61,036 bases of DNA, taken from NCBI GenBank assembly GCA_946628545.1, contig CAMOWU010000007.1, forward strand, positions 1 to 61,036, written 5' to 3'. Numbering within the stretch: the stretch's first letter is position 1; each line of letters opens with the position of its first letter. This document shows, one piece after another, positions 47,601 through 58,975 of the stretch. The position numbers and the translations under genes are program-made. The notes beneath the pieces were generated by a model that worked only from the letters and a program-made list of their open reading frames with translations, had not been told where the DNA came from and did not search any database. This DNA comes from an uncultured Bacteroides sp. (GTDB lineage: Bacteria; Bacteroidota; Bacteroidia; Bacteroidales; Bacteroidaceae).

Positions 47601-47889
47601 GGGTAACCTGGATGTTGTTACGGCCATTGACACGGACTGTTTCCGTGACAAAGCCAAGAAAAGAGACGATCAGCGTGGCATCGCTTGTGGCGTCCACACT
47701 AAACTTACCATTCAGATCGGTGACATCTCCGGTTCGGGTGCCTTGAACTTGGACAGCAGCACCTATTACCGGCTCACCAGATTCGTCAATAACTGTTCCA
47801 GTGACCTTCTGAGCATTCATCCCAAGAGGAATCATGAGGAGGAGGAACAGTACAGCGAATGTCTTTTGTAACTTTTTAAAGTTCCACAT
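44656..47889 (-). CDS. SusC/RagA family TonB-dependent transporter
   Basis: The 1077-residue outer-membrane channel has a signal peptide (MWNFKKLQKTFAVLFLLLM...), a carboxypeptidase-regulatory-like domain (about 28-110, VTGTVIDESGEPVIGAAV), the TonB-plug region with the SusC mark LNDVVVIGYGTQKKK (about 110-125), and a 22-strand barrel to the C-terminus. There is no N-terminal STN or anti-sigma-interacting extension, so it is not an ECF-controlled transducer. The ligand cannot be read from sequence. It is the first gene of the operon. Confidence 0.95.
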   Translation of the reverse strand: MWNFKKLQKTFAVLFLLLMIPLGMNAQKVTGTVIDESGEPVIGAAVQVQGTRTGDVTDLNGKFSVDATSDATLIVSFLGFVTETVRVNGRNNIQVTLKEDVEALNDVVVIGYGTQKKKLVTGATIQVKGEDIAMQNTTNALGALASSTPGVQITQSSTQPGKGFKVFIRGIGTIGDSSPLYVIDGVAGGDLSGINPADIESIDILKDAASAAIYGARAANGVILVTTRQGKAGKIELTYNGALGWSNVYKRPQLLNAQQYMTVLDEYTFNTNGQKMDWPSYIPQDILDKVNAGWQGTDWWDAFTNKNAFQNNHSLTLTGGTDRSKFAMSYTFTGNEGIMGADMASYYKRHTVRINSDHVLLRVRDFDAITIGENASIGYNKSHDLAEDGMYWSYIHSLLQTNPILPQFADNGENYFYQNIDGTPAYGQGWNPVMFNNPWENLTHGGFNSLAQSRNLNVNATAFITIQPIKGLKWRTQFNYGWNSGYYRNYTEPRSPASGTETKNVFTAHQDSWITNNYSIENTLSYESPVFSGHKISAMVGQSYQSTGWSARLSGENKVVYGDQLATLKGWDSAWLSNFKLNNLPDINLTGNPDDEEYLASWFGRVSWDWNETYMATATLRYDGSSIFNKGHRWGAFPSVSVGWVMTNEKFMEGAKSFMDFFKLRASWGQNGNNRIPKYQYLATIAMSGGAGDSGYKFGSDMNTSVAGTPNTGAYSNIVPNPDLTWETSEQWDVGFDSRFLDSRLEVNFDWYMKKTKDWLITAPRIAIQGTNPAYINGGDIQNTGIELAVAWKDRINKDFKYNVGVNFATNRNRVTRIANENHYINGSGGVLSQGTEYIFRAQEGKPVGYFYGMSYSGIWQSQEQIDAAIAAGKPVLDGAQPGDCIWDDWNHDGVITFAEGDQCDRHRIGNPNPDATLGVNLGLEWKGLDFSVSGAGAFGMQIMRSYRSFGDTPYQNYDTSILSRWHGEGTSNSQPRISATGHPNTIWVSTRYMEDADYFKIKTVTLGYDFKNLWKNCPFQQLRLYVQAQNLCTFTGYKGLDPEVGSAGGVESWASGIDLGLYPPARTYLIGANIKF

Positions 47890-48008
47890 AATTGATTAGT
47901 TAAAGATTGATAAAAGATTATAGTTATAATGTAGTATTATAAATATGCTTTGTAAGCGTAATTAAAATGATTTTACTTTTTTTTATCATCGTACCATGTT
48001 AACTGGCG

Positions 48009-48016
48009 CAAATTTA
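48009..48016 (-). promoter_or_regulatory. Putative -7 element of the susC operon
   Basis: Read on the minus strand it is TAAATTTG, 120 bases before the susC start codon. A good TTTG box at -33 was not found, which fits a promoter needing an activator. Confidence 0.45.
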
Positions 48017-48046
48017 CCAACCTATCGGTTATACGACCTGTTGGTA
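48015..48046 (-). promoter_or_regulatory. Inverted repeat overlapping the susC promoter, candidate operator
   Basis: TACCAAC (48015-48021) and GTTGGTA (48040-48046) are perfect inverted arms 18 bases apart. They cover the -33 region and just touch the -7 element. The position suits an activator or repressor dimer, but no regulator gene is adjacent. Confidence 0.45.
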
Positions 48047-48245
48047 CGAAACATGTTTATTATTTAATGAAACATAAATGCGGGATTGTATCATCTTTAT
48101 AATGTTTTGTATCAAATTGGAAATATATTTAAATAAAATGACCAAATTAGTTTTGAAGGAATATCCTCTAATGAGTCATGACGACATTCCTGTTTTTTTG
48201 CTGATGAAAGCCACCATGGTGTGTTGGTGCTCACCAATCTCTCGT

Positions 48246-48283
48246 AAAAAAGAGGGTGAGTCGAAATGAACACACCCTCTTTA
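48246..48283 (-). terminator. Terminator of the esterase gene (minus strand)
   Basis: AAAGAGGGTG and CACCCTCTTT form a 10-bp stem. Read on the minus strand the stem runs into TTTTTT. It separates the esterase transcription unit from the susC operon. Confidence 0.75.
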
Positions 48284-48324
48284 TATAAACACTACGGCAG
48301 ACCTTTTACATGTCTTTATGAGTC

Positions 48325-48405
48325 CCAGCCATTGCGCAACCCCTATGGGGTAGCTGTATGGCTGGCTACAATCTCTCATGCCTAACGGCATTTTGCCATG
48401 CGGCG
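48325..48405. repeat. Nested hairpin repeat after the esterase gene
   Basis: CCAGCCAT (48325-48332) pairs with ATGGCTGG (48358-48365), and inside it ACCCC-TAT-GGGGT makes a second perfect hairpin. TGCC-TAAC-GGCA follows. This looks like a dispersed Bacteroidetes intergenic element; no second full copy is in the window. Confidence 0.5.
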
Positions 48406-48441
48406 CACTTGCTAAGTTGAATGTTTTATGTTATCCTGCGC

Positions 48442-49443
<1,002 letters not shown>

Positions 49444-49490
49444 TTATTGGATGATATGAACGGGGAAATTATAGAAGTCCCCTGCGAATG

Positions 49491-49522
49491 CAAAGTTAGC
49501 GATATTCACTTTCTGGTGGAAA
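49491..49522 (-). promoter_or_regulatory. Promoter of the esterase gene
   Basis: On the minus strand TAACTTTG (49498 to 49491) is preceded 20 bases upstream by TTTC (49522 to 49519), close to TTTG-N20-TAnnTTTG. The start codon is about 95 bases downstream. Confidence 0.5.
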
Positions 49523-49636
49523 GAACTCTGTAACCAAAGTTGTCGTTGTTGTAACACCGCAACTTTATTTTACCCCATTTCGAGCCGTTAAAAAGACCAA
49601 ACTTTCAAAATGAATAAAAAACTTGTAAATATTTAG

Positions 49637-49666
49637 CTTGCATTTCATGAATTATCACTAACTTTG
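49637..49666 (+). promoter_or_regulatory. Promoter of mutA-mutB
   Basis: CTTG (49637-49640) and TAACTTTG (49659-49666) are 18 bases apart, a near-consensus pair. The start codon of mutA is 41 bases downstream of the -7 element. Confidence 0.55.
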
Positions 49667-49707
49667 CACTACTTATATAAGCACTTTTTATTTTTATTTG
49701 GAAAACA

Positions 49708-51567
49708 ATGGCAAATAGTAGAGAAAAACTCTTCTCTGAATTCACCGCCCCTACTACACAAGAATGGCTTGACAAGATTCAAGTCGATCTCAAAGGTGCT
49801 GACTTCGAGAAGAAAATGGTTTGGAAAACCAACGAAGGCTTCAAGGTGCAGCCTTTTTATCGCCGTGAAGACCTCAAGGACCTGAAAGAAGTAGATTCGC
49901 TACCTGGCGAGTTCCCTTTCATTCGTGGCAACAAGAAGGACAACAACCTTTGGTACGTACGTCAAGACATCAAGGTTGATGACCCTAAAGCCGCTAACGC
50001 AAAAGCACTCGACATCCTCAACAAGGGTGTAAATGCTCTGGGATTCAGAATTCCTGGCAAGATGGTCAGCGCTGAGACTGTGGAGACACTGCTCGACGGC
50101 ATCGTGGCTGAATGCGTGGAACTGAACTTCCATACCTGCCAGTGCCACACCGTGGAACTGGCTCGTATCCTCGTGGATTATTTCAAGAAGAAAGGCTACA
50201 GCCTTGGCAAACTCGAGGGATCGGTCAACTTCGACCCCATTGCAAAGATCCTCACCAAGGGCAAGGACACATCCGACAAGTTGGCTCTTCTGCCTGAGCT
50301 GATCGAAGCATTGAAGGAGTTGCCACGCTTCAAGGCCGTAAGTGTGGATACCATCGAACTCAACAACGCTGGTTGCTACATCTACCAGGAACTGGGTTAT
50401 GCACTTGCTTGGGGTAATGAGTACCTCCAGCAGATGGTGGACGCTGGCATCGATGCCACTACAGCCGCCAAGCGCATCAAGTTCAATATGGGTGTCAGCG
50501 AGAACTACTTCATGGAAATCGCCAAGTTCCGTGCGGCACGCATGCTCTGGGCGGAGATCGTGAAGCAGTACGAGCCAGAGTGCGACTGCGCTTGCCAGAT
50601 GCACGTGCACGCCATCACTACCAGCTACAACCAGACCCTCTTCGACAGCTATGTCAATCTGCTGCGTTCGCAGACAGAGACCATGTCGGCGGCTCTGGCC
50701 AATGTGGATTCCATCACAGTGGTGCCCTTCGACGCGCCTTATCAGGAGAGCGACGACTTCTCTGAGCGTCTGGCTCGCAACCAGCAGCTCCTGCTCAAGG
50801 AAGAGGCACACTTCGACAAGATTGTGGACGCAGGTGGTGGCTCTTACTACATCGAGCATCTCACCGACGCACTTGCACAGGAAGGCTGGAAGGTGTTCCT
50901 CGCTGTGGAGAACGATGGCGGATTCCTTGCGCAGGCACTCGCCGGCAAGATCCAGGAAGCCGTGAACGCTGTCAACAAGGAGCGTCACGCCAATGCCGCC
51001 AAGCGCCGCGAGTTCATCCTCGGTACCAACCAGTTCCCCAACTTCACAGAGAAGTCGGAAGGAAAGGCTCCCAAGTGCTGCACTTGCTGCTGCAAGGAGG
51101 GAGAAGAACCCGCACAGATCGCTACACTCGACAAGAGCCGTATGGCCAGCGAGTTTGAGACCCTGCGCCTGAAGACCGAGCAGGCTGAGAAGCAGCCAGT
51201 GGCATTCATGCTCACCATTGGCAACCTCGCCATGCGTCAGGCACGCGCTCAGTTCTCATGCAACTTCCTCGCCAGCGCTGGTTACAAGGTGATCGACAAC
51301 CTCGGTTTCGCTACCGTCGAAGAGGGTGTCGAGGCTGGACTGAAAGCCGGTGCCGACATCATCGTCATCTGCTCGAGCGACGACGAGTACGCTGAATATG
51401 CCATTCCTGCCTTCAAGGCACTCAATGGAAGAGCCATGTTCGTGGTGGCTGGCGCGCCAGCTTGCTCCGAAGAACTCAAGGCCGCTGGCATAGAGAATTT
51501 CATCCATGTACGCGTGAACCAGTTGGAGACGCTCAAGGAGTACAATGCTAAACTGGGAATCAAATAG
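49708..51567 (+). CDS. mutA: Methylmalonyl-CoA mutase small subunit
   Basis: The 619-residue subunit is the non-catalytic partner of MutB in the B12-dependent interconversion of succinyl-CoA and methylmalonyl-CoA, a step in propionate formation. It has the degenerate barrel ([21 protein letters not shown]) and a C-terminal Rossmann domain that lacks the DxHxxG cobalamin motif, as expected for the small subunit. A cysteine cluster, CCTCCC at 457-462, lies in the linker between the domains and is unusual. mutB follows after 17 bases. Confidence 0.95.
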   Translation: MANSREKLFSEFTAPTTQEWLDKIQVDLKGADFEKKMVWKTNEGFKVQPFYRREDLKDLKEVDSLPGEFPFIRGNKKDNNLWYVRQDIKVDDPKAANAKALDILNKGVNALGFRIPGKMVSAETVETLLDGIVAECVELNFHTCQCHTVELARILVDYFKKKGYSLGKLEGSVNFDPIAKILTKGKDTSDKLALLPELIEALKELPRFKAVSVDTIELNNAGCYIYQELGYALAWGNEYLQQMVDAGIDATTAAKRIKFNMGVSENYFMEIAKFRAARMLWAEIVKQYEPECDCACQMHVHAITTSYNQTLFDSYVNLLRSQTETMSAALANVDSITVVPFDAPYQESDDFSERLARNQQLLLKEEAHFDKIVDAGGGSYYIEHLTDALAQEGWKVFLAVENDGGFLAQALAGKIQEAVNAVNKERHANAAKRREFILGTNQFPNFTEKSEGKAPKCCTCCCKEGEEPAQIATLDKSRMASEFETLRLKTEQAEKQPVAFMLTIGNLAMRQARAQFSCNFLASAGYKVIDNLGFATVEEGVEAGLKAGADIIVICSSDDEYAEYAIPAFKALNGRAMFVVAGAPACSEELKAAGIENFIHVRVNQLETLKEYNAKLGIK

Positions 51568-51584
51568 AGAAAGGGCAAGAGACA

Positions 51585-53747
<2,163 letters not shown>

Positions 53748-53767
53748 TCTGACATTAAAACAATGAC

Positions 53768-53796
53768 AGGCTGGCGGCCTTAGGCTGCCAGCCTTT
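53768..53796 (+). terminator. Terminator after mutB
   Basis: AGGCTGGC...GCCAGCCT forms a stable stem containing a small inner loop and is followed by TTTAATACTTATTTTC. It lies about 20 bases after the mutB stop. Confidence 0.7.
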
Positions 53797-53828
53797 AATA
53801 CTTATTTTCTAAGAAACGTTTTTTTTTT

Positions 53829-55532
53829 ATGGAATGGATTGTAAAATTATTCACTGATGGTTCCTCTGTGGCACACGTCGTGCTGCTCTTTTCCATCGTC
53901 ATCTCTTTAGGCGTATGGTTGGGCAAGATGAAGATCGGCGGGGTGTCATTGGGTGTTACTTTTGTGTTGTTTGTCGGAATCATCGTTGGACATCTGCTCA
54001 GGAACAACGGGATTCAGCCAGTGGAGGAAAACTGGTCGGTCATCGGGTTCATGCAGGATTTCGGTCTTATCTTGTTCGTCTATTCCATAGGTATTCAGGT
54101 AGGTCCGTCCTTCTTCTCTTCTTTCAAACAAGGTGGAGTGACGCTCAACCTCCTGGCTTGTGGCATCATCCTGCTCAATATCGTGGTGATGCTTGCACTG
54201 TATTACACTTGCATGGACACTTCCAACCCCGACAACCTGCCGATGATGGTGGGTGTGCTCTGTGGGGCTGTGACCAACACTCCTGGTCTTGGTGCTGCCA
54301 ATGCGGCGCTGGAACAGGTGACACATGGAGGAACGATGCCGGTCATCGCCAACGGTTATGCCTGCGCCTATCCGCTGGGTGTGCTGGGTATCATCGGTTC
54401 CATCATTCTTATCAAGGCCATCTTCAAGGTCAACTTCAAGAAGGAAGAGGACAACTACAACGAGCAGGCGGGCAACGCCTCTGCCATGAAACCGCATCTC
54501 ATGCATGTGGAGATTGTCAACACATCGCTCAACGACAAGACCATACTCCAGACACGCGACTATCTGGCACGCGACTTCGTGTGCTCACGTCTGTTGCACG
54601 ATGGACACGTCACAGTCCCCAACCGTGAGACCAAACTGTATGTGGGCGACCAGCTCTTCATCGTATGCGCAGAGGAGGATGCTGAGGCTATCGTGGCTTT
54701 CATGGGAAAGACCATCGAGGTGGATTGGAACAACCAGGACTTCCCGATGATCTCGAAGAAAATCCTCGTCACCGACGACAAGGTGGATGGCAAACCACTC
54801 GGACGCCTGCATCCCAGCAGCCTTTATGGTGTCAATGTGACACGTCTTTACCGCTCTGGCATCGAACTCTTCGCTCAGCCTGGGGTACGCCTGCAAGTGG
54901 GCGACCGTCTGACCGTCGTTGGTCCATCGGATGCAGTGGAGCGTTTCGCAAGCAAACTGGGCAACCAAGCCAACCGACTCGACAAACCCAATCTGATTAC
55001 CATCTTCGTGGGAATCCTGCTGGGTATCTTGGTGGGAAGTCTGCCAATCAACATCAGTGGCATGTCTATGCCGGTGAAACTGGGACTGGCGGGTGGACCC
55101 TTGATCGTGGCTATCCTGATTGGCCGTTTCGGATCGAAATTCCATCTTGTATCCTACACCACCAACTCCGCATCCCTGATGATTCGCGATATCGGTCTGG
55201 TGCTGTTCTTGGCGAGTGTGGGCATCAAAGCGGGTGGCAACTTCGTAGAGACGGTCATGAACGGTGGTTTGTGGTACGTGCTTTACGGTTTCCTCATCAC
55301 GGTCATCCCATTGATCATCGTCGGATGTGTGGCGCGCATCAAGTATAAGGAGAACTATTTCCTCATCATGGGTCTGATGGCTGGCGCGACTACCGACCCC
55401 CCTGCACTGGCTTATTCCACTGCCACAGCCAACAACGACATTCCCTCTATCGGATATTCCACGGTCTATCCTTTGTCGATGTTCCTGCGAATCATCACGG
55501 CGCAAGTGCTGATACTCATGCTCTGCGCATAG
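53829..55532 (+). CDS. Putative transporter, AspT/YidE/YbjL family with two RCK_C domains
   Basis: The 567-residue membrane protein has two blocks of about five helices (about 15-200 and 385-567) flanking a cytoplasmic region with two RCK_C (TrkA-C) domains (about 220-300 and 305-380; [21 protein letters not shown] and [17 protein letters not shown] segments). The repeated [14 protein letters not shown] [17 protein letters not shown] and [12 protein letters not shown] motifs are family marks. AspT exchanges aspartate for alanine; for YidE-type members the substrate is unknown. Confidence 0.85.
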   Translation: MEWIVKLFTDGSSVAHVVLLFSIVISLGVWLGKMKIGGVSLGVTFVLFVGIIVGHLLRNNGIQPVEENWSVIGFMQDFGLILFVYSIGIQVGPSFFSSFKQGGVTLNLLACGIILLNIVVMLALYYTCMDTSNPDNLPMMVGVLCGAVTNTPGLGAANAALEQVTHGGTMPVIANGYACAYPLGVLGIIGSIILIKAIFKVNFKKEEDNYNEQAGNASAMKPHLMHVEIVNTSLNDKTILQTRDYLARDFVCSRLLHDGHVTVPNRETKLYVGDQLFIVCAEEDAEAIVAFMGKTIEVDWNNQDFPMISKKILVTDDKVDGKPLGRLHPSSLYGVNVTRLYRSGIELFAQPGVRLQVGDRLTVVGPSDAVERFASKLGNQANRLDKPNLITIFVGILLGILVGSLPINISGMSMPVKLGLAGGPLIVAILIGRFGSKFHLVSYTTNSASLMIRDIGLVLFLASVGIKAGGNFVETVMNGGLWYVLYGFLITVIPLIIVGCVARIKYKENYFLIMGLMAGATTDPPALAYSTATANNDIPSIGYSTVYPLSMFLRIITAQVLILMLCA

Positions 55533-55567
55533 ACCAGCAAGAACCCGTACTCATGCGCGCATAGCCC

Positions 55568-56251
55568 ATGCAAGAAATCATCACATCCAATCAATATCCT
55601 TTACTGTCGGCGCTCCTTCTTGGGGCGCTGACTGCGCTTAATCCCTGCCAACTGGCCATCAACCTCTCGGCACTGACCTACCTCCATAAAAGTCATGGAG
55701 GAGGTCGTCTGCTGCGTGGATGGGTCTATTGTTTGGGGCGCATCGCCACCTACACCCTGATGGGGTGGGTGCTGGCATACGTGCTGCGGCAGGGTGAACA
55801 GATCGATGCCGTGAAAAACGTGCTCAGCTACGGTGAAACGGTGCTGCCCCCAGTATTGATCGCCATTGGCCTTTTCTTCGTGTATCGAGCTTTCCATGTG
55901 CATCATCACGACGCCAACTGCCATAATAGCCGAACGACCATCCGGCGTAGCGGTCCGTTCGGCGCTTTCTTCCTCGGCATGTCGTTAGCCTTTGCTTTCT
56001 GTCCCGAAAGCGCCATCTTCTATTTCGGCATCATGTTGCCCATGGCTGTCAGTTCATCGCATCTACTTGCTGTGCCACTGGTCTATGCCATCGCCTCGCT
56101 GCTTCCCATTCTCATCATGGACTATTTGGTGCGCACGGCCATCAATCGAGCACAGCGTTTCCAGAACAGCTTCCATCAGTTTCAGAAAGGAATCAATCTG
56201 GTCAGCGGCATCCTCTTCATCGTCATGGGCATCCTTATGTTTTTCATCTAA
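55568..56251 (+). CDS. ArsG/TauE-DsbD-like membrane permease
   Basis: The 227-residue protein has six membrane segments and the paired motifs ALNPCQLAIN (25-34) and AFCPESAIFYFG (about 145-156), each with one Cys, as in cytochrome c biogenesis/DsbD-type and ArsG-type permeases. A His-rich loop (VHHHDANCH) lies between helices three and four and could bind metal. Members are annotated as organoarsenical efflux or thiol-electron carriers. No ars genes are adjacent, so the substrate is open. Confidence 0.6.
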   Translation: MQEIITSNQYPLLSALLLGALTALNPCQLAINLSALTYLHKSHGGGRLLRGWVYCLGRIATYTLMGWVLAYVLRQGEQIDAVKNVLSYGETVLPPVLIAIGLFFVYRAFHVHHHDANCHNSRTTIRRSGPFGAFFLGMSLAFAFCPESAIFYFGIMLPMAVSSSHLLAVPLVYAIASLLPILIMDYLVRTAINRAQRFQNSFHQFQKGINLVSGILFIVMGILMFFI

Positions 56252-56298
56252 AACCAGCCCCTAAGCCCTGTGCCTAAACTTTCAAGGTCGCTGTAGTC

Positions 56299-56335
56299 AT
56301 CCGGAAGACGGTTAGTTAAACCGCCATAGCATGGC
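56299..56335. repeat. Hairpin repeat related to 15138-15173
   Basis: CCGGAAGACGGTTAGTTAAACCGCCATAGCATGG matches the layout of the element near 15140 (hairpin GGCGGTTAGGTAAGCCGCC). It lies in the 221-base gap between the permease gene and the SpoIIE-type gene; nothing else was seen there. Confidence 0.5.
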
Positions 56336-56472
56336 TGCCTCGTTGCTTTTCCCCTGTCAACTCTCCTCTGTTGCCTTTGACTGCAGTTTCAATACTTTGT
56401 GCCAAAAAAAGTGGTATCTATGCCAATCGTTTGCTGGAAAAGTTGTAACTTGCACACGCAACCGATAATGCT

Positions 56473-58854
56473 ATGAAAAAAGTGATCGACTACATCAAGA
56501 AGTACCTTTCCGTGCGGTTGAGTCTGTGGATTGTGCTTTTCGCAGCGCTCATCTTCACTGGAGCGTTGGTCTATGTGTTCAGCCAATCACGAAAGGCGGT
56601 GCACAACGAGGCCATCAAACACGCCACGGAGATACTCGAAAACAGCGCCATGCGGCTGACCACTACGCTCGAAAGGGTGGAAGAGGCGGCGAAGATGACG
56701 CAATGGCTCGTCATGCGCCACAGTGAGGTGCCTGATTCCATGTTCGTCTATTCATCCAACACGCTCAGGAGCAATCCCGACTTCTACAACTGCTCCATCT
56801 CGTTCAATCCTTTCTTCTATCCTTCCTACGGGCAGTTCTTCTCTGCTTATTCCATGCAGAAGGACGGGGAGATTACTACCGTGCAGCGAGGGGGCGAACG
56901 CTATAAATACCAGGACTACGAATGGTATCAGCGCATCCAGCAAAACGGCAAGGCCCTCTGGACTGATCCTTATCTCGACCCTGAATTGAAGGGCGACACA
57001 GGGAGGATGGTGATTTCTTACTGTATGGCGATCAACAACCACCGTGGACAATCTACTGGAGCGCTCGCTATCAGCCTCTCTTTAGACTGGCTCGCAAAGA
57101 CCATCTTCTCCGTGAAACCCTATCCCAATTCCTACATCGTCATGATTGGCGCCGATGGCACTTTCCTCGTGCATCCCGACACATCCAAAATGCTGCGCCA
57201 AACCATCTTCGACAGGGCGGAGGAACAGTCGGACACCTCCGTTTATGCACTGGGAAGGGCCATGGGGGCGGGGAAAGAAGGGATGCGGCAGATGAACATC
57301 GACGGCAACGACTGCTACGTCTTCTTCAAACCTATTCCAAAGACGGGCTGGAGCATGGCTATCGTCTGCCACCAGAAAGACATTTTCAGCGGACTCACAT
57401 TCCTGGGACAAACCGTGACGCTCATTTTCGTTATCGGACTGCTGCTGATACTTTTCGTCTCCAGCCACATCATTGCCAGACATCTCCAGCCGCTCGAACA
57501 GCTTGCACAGGATGCAGAGACCATCGCTTCAGGGCAGTTCAACAACGTACTGCCCGTCACAAAACGAAAGGACGAGATTGGGCAACTGACGACCTCTTTC
57601 GCCAACATGCAGCAATCACTCGTGGGGTATATGGACGAGCTGAAACGTACCAGTGTCAAAAAAGAACGTATAGAAAGCGAACTGCGCATTGCACACGACA
57701 TCCAGATGACCATGCTGCCCGACGACTTCCCGCAACGACCAGGGCTGGACATCTATGCGACCATGACACCGGCGAAGGAAGTGGGGGGCGACCTCTACTA
57801 CTATGTCATCGATGGCGACCAACTGTTCTTCATCATCGGCGATGTGGCTGGAAAAGGAGTGCCGGGGTCGCTGCACATGGCAGTGGTCTGCACGCTCTTC
57901 CGTCATCTGGCAGGCAACTACCAGAGTGCCGGCAACATCGTCAGGGAAATCAACCATGCTGTAGCCATCAACAATCAGTCGGCGGTCTTTGTGTCTTTGT
58001 TCGTGGGAGTCCTCGACCTGAAAATCCACCATCTCACCTACTGCAATGCAGGTCACAACCCGCCAGTGCTGATCCACCCTGATGGAACTTGCCGTTTCCT
58101 TCAGGCTGAGGTGAACATTCCTGTGGGTGTGGAGGATCATTACCAATATGTGGAGCAGGATATGGACTTCCCCGAGGAAACATCCTTGTTGCTTTATACC
58201 GACGGGCTGACTGAGGCCAATTACATCGACAACGACGGGAAGGTCCAGATGTTTGGAGAGGAGAGGGTGCTCCACGATGCGGAAAAGAATAGTAAATCCA
58301 CGGCCCGTGAAGTGGTGGACTACTTGACACAGCATGTCTCGATCTTCGCCAACGGCACGGAACAGATAGACGACCTGACCCTCATGTTCATACGGCACGC
58401 AACGGCCGATACAGGCAAGTCCTTGACCAAACGGCGGCTGATCATCAAGAACGAGATATCCGAAGTGAGCAGGATGAGCGGCTTCCTCATGGCGGTGTGC
58501 AGGGAATTCAACATCGATGGCAGTACAGCCAAGACCTTGAACCTCGCCTTGGAGGAATGGGTGGTCAACGTCATCAACTACGCCTACCCAAAGGGAATGC
58601 GCGGACATGTCGAAATCACATCCGACTTTAAGGACGGAGTCTTGACACTGGTGGTGAAGGACCATGGGGTGGCTTTCGACCCTACGCAGCACGCGGAAGT
58701 GGATATCGATGCCGATTTGGCAGATCGACTGATTGGTGGACTGGGCATCCATCTGGTGCGTTCTATCATGGATACGCTCAACTATGAAAGAACCATCGAC
58801 GGATATAACGTCGTGACTATGACTAAGCAAATCAATAATGGTAATTCCTTATAA
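56473..58854 (+). CDS. Membrane sensor SpoIIE-type phosphatase with C-terminal HATPase domain
   Basis: The 793-residue protein has a membrane segment (17-36), an extracellular Cache-like sensor (about 40-305), a second membrane segment (about 312-332), HAMP and coiled linker (332-420), a PP2C/SpoIIE phosphatase (EVGGDLYYY about 435, metal-binding GDVAGKGVPG at 455-464, LLYTDGLTEA about 573) and an RsbW-like kinase fold (LALEEWVVNVINYAY from 690, GGLGIHLVRS about 755). It could both dephosphorylate and phosphorylate a STAS protein; such a STAS gene lies two genes downstream (60777). The sensed signal is unknown. Confidence 0.85.
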   Translation: MKKVIDYIKKYLSVRLSLWIVLFAALIFTGALVYVFSQSRKAVHNEAIKHATEILENSAMRLTTTLERVEEAAKMTQWLVMRHSEVPDSMFVYSSNTLRSNPDFYNCSISFNPFFYPSYGQFFSAYSMQKDGEITTVQRGGERYKYQDYEWYQRIQQNGKALWTDPYLDPELKGDTGRMVISYCMAINNHRGQSTGALAISLSLDWLAKTIFSVKPYPNSYIVMIGADGTFLVHPDTSKMLRQTIFDRAEEQSDTSVYALGRAMGAGKEGMRQMNIDGNDCYVFFKPIPKTGWSMAIVCHQKDIFSGLTFLGQTVTLIFVIGLLLILFVSSHIIARHLQPLEQLAQDAETIASGQFNNVLPVTKRKDEIGQLTTSFANMQQSLVGYMDELKRTSVKKERIESELRIAHDIQMTMLPDDFPQRPGLDIYATMTPAKEVGGDLYYYVIDGDQLFFIIGDVAGKGVPGSLHMAVVCTLFRHLAGNYQSAGNIVREINHAVAINNQSAVFVSLFVGVLDLKIHHLTYCNAGHNPPVLIHPDGTCRFLQAEVNIPVGVEDHYQYVEQDMDFPEETSLLLYTDGLTEANYIDNDGKVQMFGEERVLHDAEKNSKSTAREVVDYLTQHVSIFANGTEQIDDLTLMFIRHATADTGKSLTKRRLIIKNEISEVSRMSGFLMAVCREFNIDGSTAKTLNLALEEWVVNVINYAYPKGMRGHVEITSDFKDGVLTLVVKDHGVAFDPTQHAEVDIDADLADRLIGGLGIHLVRSIMDTLNYERTIDGYNVVTMTKQINNGNSL

Positions 58855-58975
58855 ATCGCTTGCGATTGAATTCGAAAATGCAAATCATTACGATTAAGCT
58901 TATGATCATCAAATAAATTCGCTAATTCGCAAAATCGGGATAATTAGAAAAAAACTAATCATTAAAGAATAGATT

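Larger units (their letters stand above)
47890..48441. other. 550-base gap between susC and the esterase gene
   Basis: No convincing gene lies here; a 63-codon open frame at 48078-48269 has no coding character and runs into a terminator. The gap contains the susC promoter region with an inverted repeat (48009-48046), a minus-strand terminator of the esterase gene (48246-48283), and hairpin repeat DNA (48325-48405). Confidence 0.6.

Noticed and set aside
48078..48269. 63-codon open frame between susC and the esterase gene
   Set aside because: It runs into a terminator stem and shows no coding pattern or start context.
57616..58830. 404-codon open frame opposite the SpoIIE-type gene
   Set aside because: The sense strand has clear catalytic motifs and the antisense product has none.
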